Assembly: GCF_012113595.1 (NCBI RefSeq)
Contig: NZ_CP050831.1
Span: 4,464,001-4,528,000 of the forward strand
Direction of reading: 5' to 3'
DNA length: 64,000 nt
From: Bacteroides faecium
Lineage (GTDB): Bacteria; Bacteroidota; Bacteroidia; Bacteroidales; Bacteroidaceae
Position 1 is the first letter of the stretch, and each line of letters begins with the position of its first letter. The position numbers and the translations under genes were made by a program. Below the pieces are notes generated by a model. That model was not told where the DNA came from. It made no database searches and was given only the letters and a program-made list of their open reading frames with translations. Below are positions 41,887-51,234 of the stretch, one piece after another.

Positions 41887-43545
41887 TCAACCTTTAGCTT
41901 CCTGATACAAATACCGTTTGATACTCTTTTTCGGTGTCTTTTCAAATTCCTCGGGATAAATCTTCATCTTTGAAACCTGGCTATACGCCGGCAGCATTGT
42001 ATTCAGTGTCACCCGGTTTTCTTCCATTACCCTTTCGATGTCCTCATTCTTCAGACCGTGAGCGAAAGCGTCGTCAAAATCCGGATAAACAAGACCGACG
42101 AGCTTTTCGTTCTGCTGAACGATGATACTTTCGGCTACGTATGGCATATTATTCAGTTTATCTTCGATTTCCTCAGGATAGATATTCTGCCCGCTTGCAC
42201 TGAGAAGCAGGTTTTTGCTGCGTCCCTTGATAGTTACATTGCCTTCGGCATCCATCAATGCGAGGTCGCCTGTGTGCAGCCAACCGTCTTTATCGATAAC
42301 TTCCTGTGTAGCTTCCTCGTTCTTATAATACCCCAACATCACATTCGGGCCTTTACAAACAATTTCTCCGACGATATTCGCCGGGTCGGAAGACAGAATC
42401 CGTACATCCATACGGGGTGCAGCCTTTCCGCAAGAACCCGGCTTGAATTTTGTCCAGTCTTCGTAGCAGATAATCGGGCCACATTCCGTCATTCCATATC
42501 CTACCGTATAAGGGAAATCAATCATTTTCAGGAATTGTTCCACTTCCTGGTTGAATGCAGCTCCACCGACGATAATTTCTTTAAAGTTCCCGCCGAACGC
42601 TTTTATCATTTCCTCGCGTACCGTAGCTTTGATTTTATCATTGATGATAGGCACTTTCAACAATATCTTCATAGCGGGAGTTTCCAGTTTCGGAAGTACG
42701 CTCTTCTTTATGATTTTCTCGATGATAAGCGGGACGGCTATAATCAGACTGGGTTTAACTTCTTCAAATGCCTGGAAGATAATTTTCGGACTCGGCATGC
42801 GGGTAAGGAAGTAAATATGGCATCCGACGGCAAACTCATAAAGAAATTCGAACGCCAATCCGTACATGTGTGCCATAGGAAGCATGGATACGATTTTGTC
42901 CCCGGCTTCCAATTCCAACACTTCGAATGCGAATTTGGTATTCGACCACAAACTGCGATAGGGAAGCATTACTCCTTTGGAATAGCTGGTCGTACCTGAA
43001 GTATAATTGATGACGGCTAATTCTTCGGGTTCGTCTTTATGGTATGCGACATGCTCTTTGCGGAAGTTTTTGGGATATTTCTTACCGAACATTTCATTCA
43101 GATGTTCGCGGGCGTAAGTCAGACGTTCGCTGCGTGATACCAGCAGACTGAAATCGTTCATCATTAGGATACCTTCCAGTAGCGGCATTGCCGATTCGTT
43201 CAGATTTTCCCATACCATGTCTCCTACGAGTAATAATTTCGCTTCGGAGTGGTTGACGATGTTGTGCACATTGTCTGCTTTAAACTCATGGAGAATAGGT
43301 ACGATAACCGCTCCATACGTCAGCGTAGCAAGGAAAGTTACCCCCCAATGCGAACTGTTTCTTCCGCATACGGCAATCTTGTCTCCCTTGCGGATTCCAC
43401 TTTCCTCAAAAATGATATGGAGTTTTTCGATTTTGCGAGCTACGTCTTTATACTGTAGGGTGGCACCCTTGTAATCGGTCAGGGCATCCAAGTCCCAATT
43501 ATTCTTGATACTATTTTCAATGTAAGCTATAAAACTCTGTTCCAT
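41887..43545 (-). CDS. AMP-binding acyl-CoA synthetase (long-chain fatty acid-CoA ligase type)
   Basis: A 552-residue soluble or peripheral-membrane adenylate-forming enzyme that would activate a fatty acid with ATP and CoA. Motifs: AMP-binding 'INYTSGTTSYSKGVMLPYRS' near residues 180-200, 'VGYGMTECGPI', 'DGWLHTGDLALMD' and C-terminal 'KNLLLSASGQNIYPEEIE' with the acyl-adenylate-specific pattern. Length and motifs suit long-chain acyl-CoA synthetases used for phospholipid turnover. The repeat-protein gene starts 58 bp downstream on the same strand, so they may share a transcript. Confidence 0.92.
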   Translation of the reverse strand: MEQSFIAYIENSIKNNWDLDALTDYKGATLQYKDVARKIEKLHIIFEESGIRKGDKIAVCGRNSSHWGVTFLATLTYGAVIVPILHEFKADNVHNIVNHSEAKLLLVGDMVWENLNESAMPLLEGILMMNDFSLLVSRSERLTYAREHLNEMFGKKYPKNFRKEHVAYHKDEPEELAVINYTSGTTSYSKGVMLPYRSLWSNTKFAFEVLELEAGDKIVSMLPMAHMYGLAFEFLYEFAVGCHIYFLTRMPSPKIIFQAFEEVKPSLIIAVPLIIEKIIKKSVLPKLETPAMKILLKVPIINDKIKATVREEMIKAFGGNFKEIIVGGAAFNQEVEQFLKMIDFPYTVGYGMTECGPIICYEDWTKFKPGSCGKAAPRMDVRILSSDPANIVGEIVCKGPNVMLGYYKNEEATQEVIDKDGWLHTGDLALMDAEGNVTIKGRSKNLLLSASGQNIYPEEIEDKLNNMPYVAESIIVQQNEKLVGLVYPDFDDAFAHGLKNEDIERVMEENRVTLNTMLPAYSQVSKMKIYPEEFEKTPKKSIKRYLYQEAKG

Positions 43546-43574
43546 TGTTTTTGCACATTTGGTATTAAATTGTG

Positions 43575-43582
43575 CAAATATA
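43575..43582 (-). promoter_or_regulatory. Candidate -7 box of the acyl-CoA synthetase gene
   Basis: Minus-strand TATATTTG lies 29 nt before the ATG at 43545; no -33 TTTG is visible. Confidence 0.4.
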
Positions 43583-43660
43583 GCAATTAAATTAAGAATG
43601 AAGAACTATGAGTGAAGAATTTTTGGAAATGGGGTGGGAGAGGGAGTAAATCTGTGATAT

Positions 43661-43795
43661 GCTATGAGCTGATTCTTATATGCTATAATGATAATCAGAT
43701 ATGCTATAATGATAATTAATTATGCTATAATGAAAATCAGATATGCTATAATGAAAATCAATTATGCTATAAGCTAAAATAATGATGCTGATAGC
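43661..43795. repeat. 21-bp-period GCTATAATGA array between fcl and the acyl-CoA synthetase gene
   Basis: GCTATAATGA or close variants start at 43661 (degenerate), 43682, 43703, 43724, 43745 and 43766: exactly 21 bp apart. A final imperfect copy, itself nearly palindromic with GATAGCATATC, follows at ~43786. The array is the reverse complement of the TCATTATAGC array at 18081-18255, with 31 identical nt (43682-43712). It lies in the 274-bp gap after the fcl stop. Confidence 0.93.
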
Positions 43796-43819
43796 ATATC
43801 AACAGATTGTTTTTACTTC

Positions 43820-44890
43820 TTATTTCAAGTACCATTCGTACATTTTCCGTACGCCTTCCTCGATTTCGATTTTATGATGCCATCCGAGAGCATGCAGCTT
43901 TGAAGGATCGGTCAGTTTCCGCATAGTACCGTCCGGTTTACTGCTATCGAAAGTCAGTTTGCCTTGATAACCTACGGTTTCTACGATGCGTTCCGCAAGC
44001 TGGCGGATAGTGATTTCCTTGCCGGTTCCGATGTTAATGTGGCAGTTACGGATGTCCTTGTCACCTTCTTTGTAGGTATCCTTGAAATCAACGTGCTCCA
44101 TGACGAATACACTGGCGTCTGCCATTTCTTCGCTCCAAAGGAATTCACGAAGCGGAGTACCAGTACCCCAAAGAGTCACTTCCGTGTCGCTGATACCATA
44201 TTTCTTCAAGATAGCAAGGATTTCTTCTTTTGGACTGTCGCCATCGACACCTTCTACCGGACGCAGGTTCATATCCTTGCGCACAGCTTCCCAGTCACCC
44301 TCTTTCAGACAGTGAGCCAGATGAATCTTGCGAATCATGGCAGGCAATACATGACTGCGTTCCAAATCGAAATTATCATTCGGGCCGTAGAGATTGGTCG
44401 GCATCACAGCGATATAGTTTGTACCATATTGCAGGTTGAAGCTCTCGCACATCTTTAATCCTGCAATTTTAGAAATTGCATACGGTTCGTTGGTATATTC
44501 CAGCGGAGAAGTGAGCAGCACATCTTCTTTCATTGGCTGTTCGGCATCACGCGGGTAAATACACGTGCTACCCAGGAAAAGCAGCTTCTTCACATTGTGA
44601 CGGAAACTTTCTCCAATCACATTCTGCTGAATCTGCAGGTTCTTGTAGATAAAGTCGGCACGGTAGATGCTGTTTGCCATGATACCGCCTACAAAAGCGG
44701 CGGCAAGGAAAACATATTCCGGCTTTTCTTCATCAAAGAATTTGCGGACAGCCACACCGTCCAGTAAGTCAAGCTCCTTATGGGAGCGACCTATCAGATT
44801 GGTATATCCTTTATCTTGCAAATTTTTCCAGATAGCAGACCCTACAAGACCGTGGTGTCCCGCTACGTATATCTTTGCATTCTTTTCCAT
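43820..44890 (-). CDS. fcl: GDP-L-fucose synthase
   Basis: A 356-residue SDR-family enzyme that epimerises and reduces GDP-4-keto-6-deoxymannose to GDP-L-fucose with NADPH. I start it at the ATG at 44890 ('MEKNAKIYVAGHHGLVGSA'); an in-frame codon 24 nt upstream would place the start inside the hairpin at 44908. The Rossmann motif GHHGLVG is at 11-17. The catalytic Ser is in 'LGSTCIYP' and the Tyr-Lys pair in 'PYAISK'. It follows gmd on the same strand, making the complete GDP-mannose to GDP-fucose pathway. Bacteroides uses fucose on capsules and glycoproteins. Some homologues carry an insertion as here ('EGVDGDSPKEEILAILKKYG'). Confidence 0.96.
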   Translation of the reverse strand: MEKNAKIYVAGHHGLVGSAIWKNLQDKGYTNLIGRSHKELDLLDGVAVRKFFDEEKPEYVFLAAAFVGGIMANSIYRADFIYKNLQIQQNVIGESFRHNVKKLLFLGSTCIYPRDAEQPMKEDVLLTSPLEYTNEPYAISKIAGLKMCESFNLQYGTNYIAVMPTNLYGPNDNFDLERSHVLPAMIRKIHLAHCLKEGDWEAVRKDMNLRPVEGVDGDSPKEEILAILKKYGISDTEVTLWGTGTPLREFLWSEEMADASVFVMEHVDFKDTYKEGDKDIRNCHINIGTGKEITIRQLAERIVETVGYQGKLTFDSSKPDGTMRKLTDPSKLHALGWHHKIEIEEGVRKMYEWYLK

Positions 44891-44907
44891 TCTATCTTTT
44901 TTTATTC

Positions 44908-44981
44908 TCACCACAGATTAACGCAGATTTTCACAGATATAAAGAACATATTCTGTGGAAATCTGTGTTAATCTGTGGTGA
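44908..44981. repeat. Dispersed palindromic element between gmd and fcl
   Basis: Arms of 30 bp with two mismatches (44908-44937 and 44952-44981) and a 14-nt loop, built on accacagattaac. It occupies nearly the whole 99-bp space between the gmd stop and the fcl start, so the gmd-fcl transcript would carry a large hairpin. Related to the elements at 2547 and 12932. Confidence 0.85.
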
Positions 44982-44989
44982 AACAAGTA

Positions 44990-46060
44990 TTAATGTTTGT
45001 TGGCTATCATGCGTTTCACCTTCTCCATATCGTGGCGGACCATGATACTTACCAGTTCTTCGAATGAAGTCTTGCACGGATTCCATCCCAATAAAGTTCT
45101 CGCTTTAGTCGGGTCGCCCAGCAATTGTTCCACTTCCGACGGACGGAAATATTTAGGGTCAACTTCTACCATTGTCTTTCCGGTAACTACGTCGATACCT
45201 TTTTCATTCACGCCTTCACCTTCCCAACGAAGTTCGATGCCTGCCTCTTTGAAAGCCAGTGTCGCAAACTCGCGTACAGTGTGCATTTCTCCCGTAGCAA
45301 TCACGAAATCTTCGGGAACGTCATGTTGCAGAATCAGCCACATACATTCCACGTAATCCTTGGCATATCCCCAGTCACGGCGTGCGTCCAGATTACCTAA
45401 ATACAGCTTGTCCTGTTCGCCCTGCGCAATACGTGCGGCAGCCAGAGAAATCTTGCGGGTAACGAAAGTCTCGCCGCGGCGTTCGCTCTCATGATTGAAC
45501 AAGATACCGTTTACGGCAAACATTCCGTAACTTTCACGGTAATTCTTAGTAATCCAAAAACCATATTGTTTGGCTACCCCGTACGGAGAACGGGGATAGA
45601 ACGGAGTTGTCTCTTTTTGTGGAACTTCCTGCACCTTTCCGAACAATTCGGAAGTAGAAGCCTGATAGATGCGGGTTTTCTTTTCCAGTCCCAGGATGCG
45701 TACAGCTTCGAGCATACGCAGTGTGCCGATGGCATCCGCTTCGGCAGTGTACTCGGGCACGTCGAACGAAACCTTTACGTGGCTTTGAGCAGCCAGATTG
45801 TAGATTTCATCCGGTTGCACCTGTTGGATAATACGGATTAACGAACTAGAATCTGTCATATCCCCATAATGCAGATTAATAGTACGTTTTTGTTTCATGT
45901 CGCGCACCCACTCGTCAAAATACAAATGTTCAATACGTCCTGTATTGAACGAAGAAGAACGACGGAGAATACCGTGTACTTCGTAACCTTTTTGCAATAG
46001 AAACTCGGCAAGATAAGAACCATCCTGCCCGGTGATGCCTGAAATTAGGGCTTTTTTCAT
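44990..46060 (-). CDS. gmd: GDP-mannose 4,6-dehydratase
   Basis: A 356-residue NADP-dependent SDR enzyme making GDP-4-keto-6-deoxy-D-mannose from GDP-mannose. The N-terminal 'GITGQDGSYLAEFLL' holds the GxxGxxG cofactor loop (8-14). Catalytic Thr/Ser-Tyr-Lys are in 'ASTSELFG' and 'SPYGVAKQYG'; 'LFNHESERRGETFVTRKI' is a signature of the family. Length is normal. It precedes fcl on the same strand, separated by a palindromic element. The pair supplies GDP-L-fucose in the cytoplasm. Confidence 0.97.
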   Translation of the reverse strand: MKKALISGITGQDGSYLAEFLLQKGYEVHGILRRSSSFNTGRIEHLYFDEWVRDMKQKRTINLHYGDMTDSSSLIRIIQQVQPDEIYNLAAQSHVKVSFDVPEYTAEADAIGTLRMLEAVRILGLEKKTRIYQASTSELFGKVQEVPQKETTPFYPRSPYGVAKQYGFWITKNYRESYGMFAVNGILFNHESERRGETFVTRKISLAAARIAQGEQDKLYLGNLDARRDWGYAKDYVECMWLILQHDVPEDFVIATGEMHTVREFATLAFKEAGIELRWEGEGVNEKGIDVVTGKTMVEVDPKYFRPSEVEQLLGDPTKARTLLGWNPCKTSFEELVSIMVRHDMEKVKRMIANKH

Positions 46061-46143
46061 ACGCTATGTATTTAATAATTGAAAATGTGGGTGCAAATGT
46101 CGTCATTTTTTGCTGCATATGCAAACCTGTTTCCATTTATTTT

Positions 46144-47322
46144 TCAGCACAGTCGTTCAGCACGGTTTTTGCCCATCATTTTGTCGATAATCAGCGCAAT
46201 AGCTCCGTCTCCGGTGACGTTGCAGGCGGTCCCGAAACTATCCATTGCGATGTAAAGAGCAATCATCAAAGCCTGCGCCGATTCATCGAAGCCGAGCATG
46301 GATTGCAGGATTCCCAGGGCAGCCATGATAGCCCCGCCCGGAACACCCGGTGCCGCCACCATCGTGATTCCCAGCATAAAGATAAAACCGGCAAAGAGAG
46401 GGAAGTCGAACGGCATTCCCTGCATCATCATCAACGCCAGTGCACAAGCTACGATTTTCAGCGTACTGCCCGACAGATGAATCGTGGCACACAGTGGAAT
46501 CACAAATCCTGCAATATCTGCCGATACCCCGTTTTTCTTCGTCTGTTCCAGCGTTACGGGGATGGTAGCCGCCGATGATTGCGTACCCAACGCCGTGAAA
46601 TAAGCCGGCATCATCTTGCCGAGCAGCTTGAACGGATTCTTGCGTACAAACAGTGCCGCAATGGAGTATTGGAAGACTAACAGGAATATATGCAGGACAA
46701 AGATTACTCCGATGATTTTGATAAATACCATCAAGATAGAATAGACTTGTCCCGAATGTGTCATATTCAGGAAAATGCCGAAGATGTAAAGCGGCAATAA
46801 AGGCAGAATCACGGCACTAATCATACGGACGATAATCTCCTGAAAATCCCGTGCCACATTCTTCAAAGCATCGTTGTTCAGCGAAGCGAGCCCTAACCCT
46901 AGCGTGAAAGCGAGAATCAAAGCCGTCATCACATTCATCAGCGGGGGGATGGATACGGAGAAGTAGGGGAGAATCCCTTGTGCCTCGCTCACCTCTTCGA
47001 GTGGCGCACCCGGTTCGATGAGTGACGGAAATATCGTGACTCCGGTGAAATAGGAGAGGAAACCCGAAAACAGAGTAGCCCCGTAAGCAATCAGAGCGGT
47101 GATGAGCAGCATCTTTCCCGCGCCTTTGCCAATGTCGGCAATAGCCACAGTGACCAGTCCGAGGATAATCAACGGAATGGAGAAATTCAGAAACTCACTG
47201 AAAATGCCGTTGAAAGTGACGAATATCCGTACCAGCGGAGCCGGGAAAAAAGTGCCGATGGCAATGCCTAGAATGATAGCGATGACAATACGGGCCAGTA
47301 AACCGATTTTGATTTTCTTCAT
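46144..47322 (-). CDS. Dicarboxylate/amino acid:cation symporter (DAACS, SDF family)
   Basis: A 392-residue inner-membrane symporter started at the ATG at 47322 ('MKKIKIGLLARIVIAIILG'). About eight helices plus two re-entrant loops are expected. Family motifs: 'TALGTQSSAATIPVTL' (serine-rich hairpin), 'GFVIPLCATIHLSGST' and 'DSFGTACNVTGDGAIALII' (equivalent to the NMDGT/Na+-binding region). It would import C4-dicarboxylates or acidic/neutral amino acids with Na+ or H+; Bacteroides makes and handles succinate and fumarate. A -7 box TATTTTTG (47345-47352) lies upstream. Not evidently linked to gmd. Confidence 0.9.
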   Translation of the reverse strand: MKKIKIGLLARIVIAIILGIAIGTFFPAPLVRIFVTFNGIFSEFLNFSIPLIILGLVTVAIADIGKGAGKMLLITALIAYGATLFSGFLSYFTGVTIFPSLIEPGAPLEEVSEAQGILPYFSVSIPPLMNVMTALILAFTLGLGLASLNNDALKNVARDFQEIIVRMISAVILPLLPLYIFGIFLNMTHSGQVYSILMVFIKIIGVIFVLHIFLLVFQYSIAALFVRKNPFKLLGKMMPAYFTALGTQSSAATIPVTLEQTKKNGVSADIAGFVIPLCATIHLSGSTLKIVACALALMMMQGMPFDFPLFAGFIFMLGITMVAAPGVPGGAIMAALGILQSMLGFDESAQALMIALYIAMDSFGTACNVTGDGAIALIIDKMMGKNRAERLC

Positions 47323-47431
47323 TTCTGTTTCTATTTGTTGCCCGCAAAAATAATATTTTAATCTAAATATATCGAACAAATGTTCATTTCAATTGTTACT
47401 ATGGTAAACATTATTACAAAATATACAAGTT

Positions 47432-48907
47432 ATGGCAAATCAGAATAAAACAGATATCGGACTTATCGGCTTGGCTGTGATGGGCGAGAATCTAGCTTTA
47501 AACATGGAGAGTAAGGGATGGCATGTATCGGTTTATAACCGTACCGTCCCCGGAGTGGAAGAAGGAGTAGTAGACCGTTTTATGAACGGCCGGGCAAAAG
47601 GCAAAAATATCGAAGGATTCACAGATATAAAAGCTTTTGTAGACTCAATAGCTACCCCCCGGAAAATAATGATGATGGTTCGTGCCGGAAGTCCGGTAGA
47701 CGAACTGATGGAGCAGCTTTTCCCGTTGCTCTCACCCGGTGATATTCTTATCGACGGTGGTAATTCCAATTACGAGGATACCAACCGCCGTGTCGAGCTT
47801 GCCGAATCGAAAGGTTTCCTTTTCGTCGGCAGTGGCGTGTCCGGCGGTGAAGAAGGAGCTTTGAACGGTGCTTCCATCATGCCCGGCGGTTCGGAACAAG
47901 CATGGCCGGAAGTGAAACCGATTCTTCAAAGCATTGCGGCAAAAGCGCCGGACGGTACTCCTTGCTGCCAATGGGTAGGCCCGGCAGGTTCCGGCCACTT
48001 CGTGAAGATGATTCACAACGGTATCGAATATGGCGACATGCAGTTGATTGCCGAAGCCTATTGGGTAATGAAGAAACTGCTCGATTTGAACAACGAGGAA
48101 ATGGCAGACGTCTTTGCCCGTTGGAACGAAGGCAAACTTCGCAGTTACCTTATCGAAATTACTGCCAACATCTTGCGTCATAAAGACAAAGCTGGCGGTT
48201 ATCTCATTGATAAGATTCTGGACGCTGCCGGACAGAAAGGAACAGGCAAATGGTCGGTCATCAATGCTATGGAACTCGGCATGCCGTTAGGACTGATTGC
48301 TACGGCCGTGTTCGAACGCAGTCTCTCCGCCCAGAAAGATTTGCGCCGCCTGGCTTCCAAACAATTCCAGTGCCAACATACACAACCTATATATAATAAG
48401 GTGGAACTTGTCAAGAACATTTTCTCTGCCCTTTATGCTTCCAAGCTCGTCTCCTATGCCCAGGGATTCGCCGTGTTGCAACGCGCTTCCGACGCTTTCG
48501 CTTGGCATCTCGACCTGGCTTCCATCGCCCGTATGTGGCGTGGTGGATGCATCATCCGCAGCATATTCCTGAACGACATTGCAGCCGCCTTCGAAGCCAC
48601 CGACAAGCCTAAACACTTGTTGTTGGCTCCTTATTTCAAAGAAGAGATGAAAACGTTGCTCCCCGGTTGGAAGAGCCTCGTGGCCGAAGCTATGAAAGAA
48701 GAACTTCCCGTTCCCGCTTTCTCTTCCGCCTTGAATTATTTCTATTCGCTCACTTCTGCCGATTTGCCCGCCAACCTCGTACAGGCACAGCGTGACTACT
48801 TCGGCGCGCACACTTTCGAACGTAAAGACGAGTTGCGCGGACAGTTCTTCCACGAAAACTGGACAGGACATGGTGGTGATACGAAGTCGGGCACGTACAA
48901 CGTTTAA
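47432..48907 (+). CDS. gnd: 6-phosphogluconate dehydrogenase (decarboxylating)
   Basis: A 491-residue cytoplasmic enzyme oxidising 6-phosphogluconate to ribulose 5-phosphate and CO2. The N-terminal Rossmann domain begins 'IGLIGLAVMGENLALNM' (GxAxMGxN). Substrate-binding and catalytic motifs 'GSGVSGGEEGA' (near 130) and 'GHFVKMIHNGIEYGDMQLI' (near 185, catalytic Lys) are complete, and the C-terminal tail 'FGAHTFERKDELRGQFFHENW' (first 20 cited) is typical of homodimeric forms. First gene of the gnd-zwf-pgl cluster for the oxidative pentose phosphate pathway. Confidence 0.97.
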   Translation: MANQNKTDIGLIGLAVMGENLALNMESKGWHVSVYNRTVPGVEEGVVDRFMNGRAKGKNIEGFTDIKAFVDSIATPRKIMMMVRAGSPVDELMEQLFPLLSPGDILIDGGNSNYEDTNRRVELAESKGFLFVGSGVSGGEEGALNGASIMPGGSEQAWPEVKPILQSIAAKAPDGTPCCQWVGPAGSGHFVKMIHNGIEYGDMQLIAEAYWVMKKLLDLNNEEMADVFARWNEGKLRSYLIEITANILRHKDKAGGYLIDKILDAAGQKGTGKWSVINAMELGMPLGLIATAVFERSLSAQKDLRRLASKQFQCQHTQPIYNKVELVKNIFSALYASKLVSYAQGFAVLQRASDAFAWHLDLASIARMWRGGCIIRSIFLNDIAAAFEATDKPKHLLLAPYFKEEMKTLLPGWKSLVAEAMKEELPVPAFSSALNYFYSLTSADLPANLVQAQRDYFGAHTFERKDELRGQFFHENWTGHGGDTKSGTYNV

Positions 48908-48961
48908 CAGGATATGATGAGTAATAAGATTGTTTTATAAATAAGAAATAAAAAAGCGACA

Positions 48962-50458
48962 ATGGATAAATTTGCAATGATTATTTTCGGTGCGTCCGGC
49001 GACCTTACCAAGCGTAAGTTAATGCCTGCCCTTTACTCTCTCTTCCGTGAAAAGCGGTTGACCGGAGATTATTGTATCGTGGGTATCGGGCGTACAATCT
49101 ACTCTGACGAGGATTACCGTTCATATATATTAGGTGAACTTCAGACTTTTGTGAAGTCTGAAGAACAGGATGCGGCATTGATGGATGCCTTTGTCTCTCA
49201 TTTGTATTACCTGCCAATGGACCCGGCAAAAGAAGAAGGTTACCCGACACTTCGTCAACGGCTGGTAGAGTTGACCAACGAGGTAGACCCTGACAACCTG
49301 CTGTTCTATCTTGCCACTCCGCCGTCACTTTACGGTGTAGTACCCTTGCATCTGAAAGCAGCCGGACTGAATACTCCTCATTCACGTATCATCGTAGAGA
49401 AGCCCTTCGGCTACGACCTCGAATCGGCACGTGAACTGAACAAAATCTATGCTTCGGTCTTCAACGAACAGCAGATTTACCGTATCGACCATTTCCTTGG
49501 TAAAGAGACTGCCCAAAACGTACTGGCTTTCCGTTTTGCCAACGGTATCTTCGAACCCCTTTGGAACAGGAATTATATCGACTACGTAGAAATCACAGCA
49601 GTTGAGAATCTCGGTATCGAACAACGCGGCGGATTCTACGAAACGGCAGGAGCCCTGCGTGATATGGTGCAGAATCATCTTATCCAGCTTGTGGCACTCA
49701 CGGCTATGGAACCGCCCGCTGTATTCAATGCGGACAACTTCCGTAATGAAGTCGTGAAAGTCTATGAATCTCTGACTCCGTTGAATGAAGTCGACTTGAA
49801 CGAACATATCGTTCGCGGGCAATATACAGCTTCCGGCAATAAGAAAGGTTATCGTGAAGAAAAAGGCGTATCTCCTGATTCGCGTACAGAAACTTATATT
49901 GCCATGAAGCTGGGTATCAGCAATTGGCGCTGGAGCGGTGTTCCGTTCTATATCCGCACAGGCAAGCAGATGCCGACAAAGGTGACGGAAATCGTAGTTC
50001 ATTTCCGCGAAACACCTCATCAGATGTTTCATTGTGCCAGTGGCAACTGTCCACGGGCGAATAAGTTGATTCTTCGTTTGCAGCCAAACGAAGGAATAGT
50101 GCTCAAGATCGGAATGAAAGTTCCCGGCGCAGGTTTTGAAGTCCGCCAGGTGACGATGGACTTCAGTTATGCCCAGTTGGGTGGAGTGCCTAGCGGCGAC
50201 GCTTATGCACGTCTGATAGACGACTGTATCCAGGGCGATCCGACCTTATTTACTCGAAGCGATGCAGTGGAAGCCTCATGGAATTTCTTCGATCCGGTAC
50301 TCCGCTATTGGAAAGAGAATCCCGACGCACCTCTTTACGGTTATCCCGCAGGCACGTGGGGGCCATTGGAAAGTGAAGCTATGATGCACGAGCATGGAGC
50401 TGACTGGACTAATCCTTGTAAGAATTTGACGAACACAGATCAATATTGTGAATTATGA
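48962..50458 (+). CDS. zwf: Glucose-6-phosphate 1-dehydrogenase
   Basis: A 498-residue enzyme that oxidises glucose 6-phosphate to 6-phosphogluconolactone, producing NADPH. The coenzyme motif 'FGASGDLTKRKLMPALY' is at 9-25. The active-site motif 'YRIDHFLGKE' (catalytic His-Asp) is near residue 177. 'VRGQYTASG' and C-terminal 'ARLIDDCIQGDPTLFTRSD' are also family-typical. It lies 54 bp after gnd and overlaps pgl by 4 bp (ATGA), so all three pathway genes are co-expressed in the order gnd-zwf-pgl. Confidence 0.97.
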   Translation: MDKFAMIIFGASGDLTKRKLMPALYSLFREKRLTGDYCIVGIGRTIYSDEDYRSYILGELQTFVKSEEQDAALMDAFVSHLYYLPMDPAKEEGYPTLRQRLVELTNEVDPDNLLFYLATPPSLYGVVPLHLKAAGLNTPHSRIIVEKPFGYDLESARELNKIYASVFNEQQIYRIDHFLGKETAQNVLAFRFANGIFEPLWNRNYIDYVEITAVENLGIEQRGGFYETAGALRDMVQNHLIQLVALTAMEPPAVFNADNFRNEVVKVYESLTPLNEVDLNEHIVRGQYTASGNKKGYREEKGVSPDSRTETYIAMKLGISNWRWSGVPFYIRTGKQMPTKVTEIVVHFRETPHQMFHCASGNCPRANKLILRLQPNEGIVLKIGMKVPGAGFEVRQVTMDFSYAQLGGVPSGDAYARLIDDCIQGDPTLFTRSDAVEASWNFFDPVLRYWKENPDAPLYGYPAGTWGPLESEAMMHEHGADWTNPCKNLTNTDQYCEL

Positions 50459-51189
50459 AACTAGAAGTTTTTCCCTCGTCCATAGAGACGTCTCGTGAGT
50501 TGATACTCCGCTTGGTGGAAATTATGAAAGAAGAACCGGGTAAGGTGTTCAATATTGCGGTGAGCGGTGGGAACACCCCTGCTCTGATGTTTGATTTATG
50601 GGCGAACGAGTATATGGATATTACTCCCTGGAATCGTATGCATATCTATTGGGTGGACGAACGTTGTGTGCCGCCCGATGATTCGGACAGTAACTATGGG
50701 ATGATGCGCAATCTTCTTTTAGGATTGACTCCCATTCCATATGAGAATGTCTTCCGTATTCGCGGCGAAGCAAAACCGGCGAAGGAAGCTCTTCGTTATT
50801 CTGAATTAGTCAGGCAGCAGGTACCGCTCAAACAAGGCTGGCCGGAATTTGATATAATCTTGTTGGGTGCTGGAGACGACGGACATACTTCCTCTATTTT
50901 TCCCGGACAAGAAAATTTGCTGACTTCCAGTTCTATTTATGTAGTCAGCACCCATCCCCGCAACGGACAAAAACGCATTGCAATGACCGGTTATCCTATT
51001 CTGAATGCCCGTCATGTCATTTTCCTGATAACGGGGAAAAGTAAAGCGGATATAGTAGAGGAAATCTGCAATTCGGGAGATACAGGGCCGGCAGCCTACA
51101 TTGCCCATCATGCACAGAATGTAGAACTGTTTATGGATAAAGGGGCAGCTTTGTATATTGAAGATCAGAGTAAAAAGGATGTGAACTAA
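50455..51189 (+). CDS. pgl: 6-phosphogluconolactonase (NagB/DevB type)
   Basis: A 244-residue enzyme hydrolysing 6-phosphogluconolactone. The NagB-like fold shows 'FNIAVSGGNTPALMFDLWA', 'HIYWVDERCVPPDDSDSNYG', 'FDIILLGAGDDGHTSSIFPG' and 'VIFLITGKSKADIV', the diagnostic series of DevB-type lactonases. Its ATG overlaps the zwf stop by 4 bp, indicating coupling. It completes the oxidative branch between the neighbouring zwf and gnd. Confidence 0.95.
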   Translation: MKLEVFPSSIETSRELILRLVEIMKEEPGKVFNIAVSGGNTPALMFDLWANEYMDITPWNRMHIYWVDERCVPPDDSDSNYGMMRNLLLGLTPIPYENVFRIRGEAKPAKEALRYSELVRQQVPLKQGWPEFDIILLGAGDDGHTSSIFPGQENLLTSSSIYVVSTHPRNGQKRIAMTGYPILNARHVIFLITGKSKADIVEEICNSGDTGPAAYIAHHAQNVELFMDKGAALYIEDQSKKDVN

Positions 51190-51234
51190 AATAAAATCAT
51201 CCGTTAGCGCAGCTAAAAGATAAAATAGAAAGAT

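Noticed and set aside
43661..43795. Possible CRISPR array or leader
   Set aside because: Same reason: 21-bp period, no unique spacers and no cas genes nearby.
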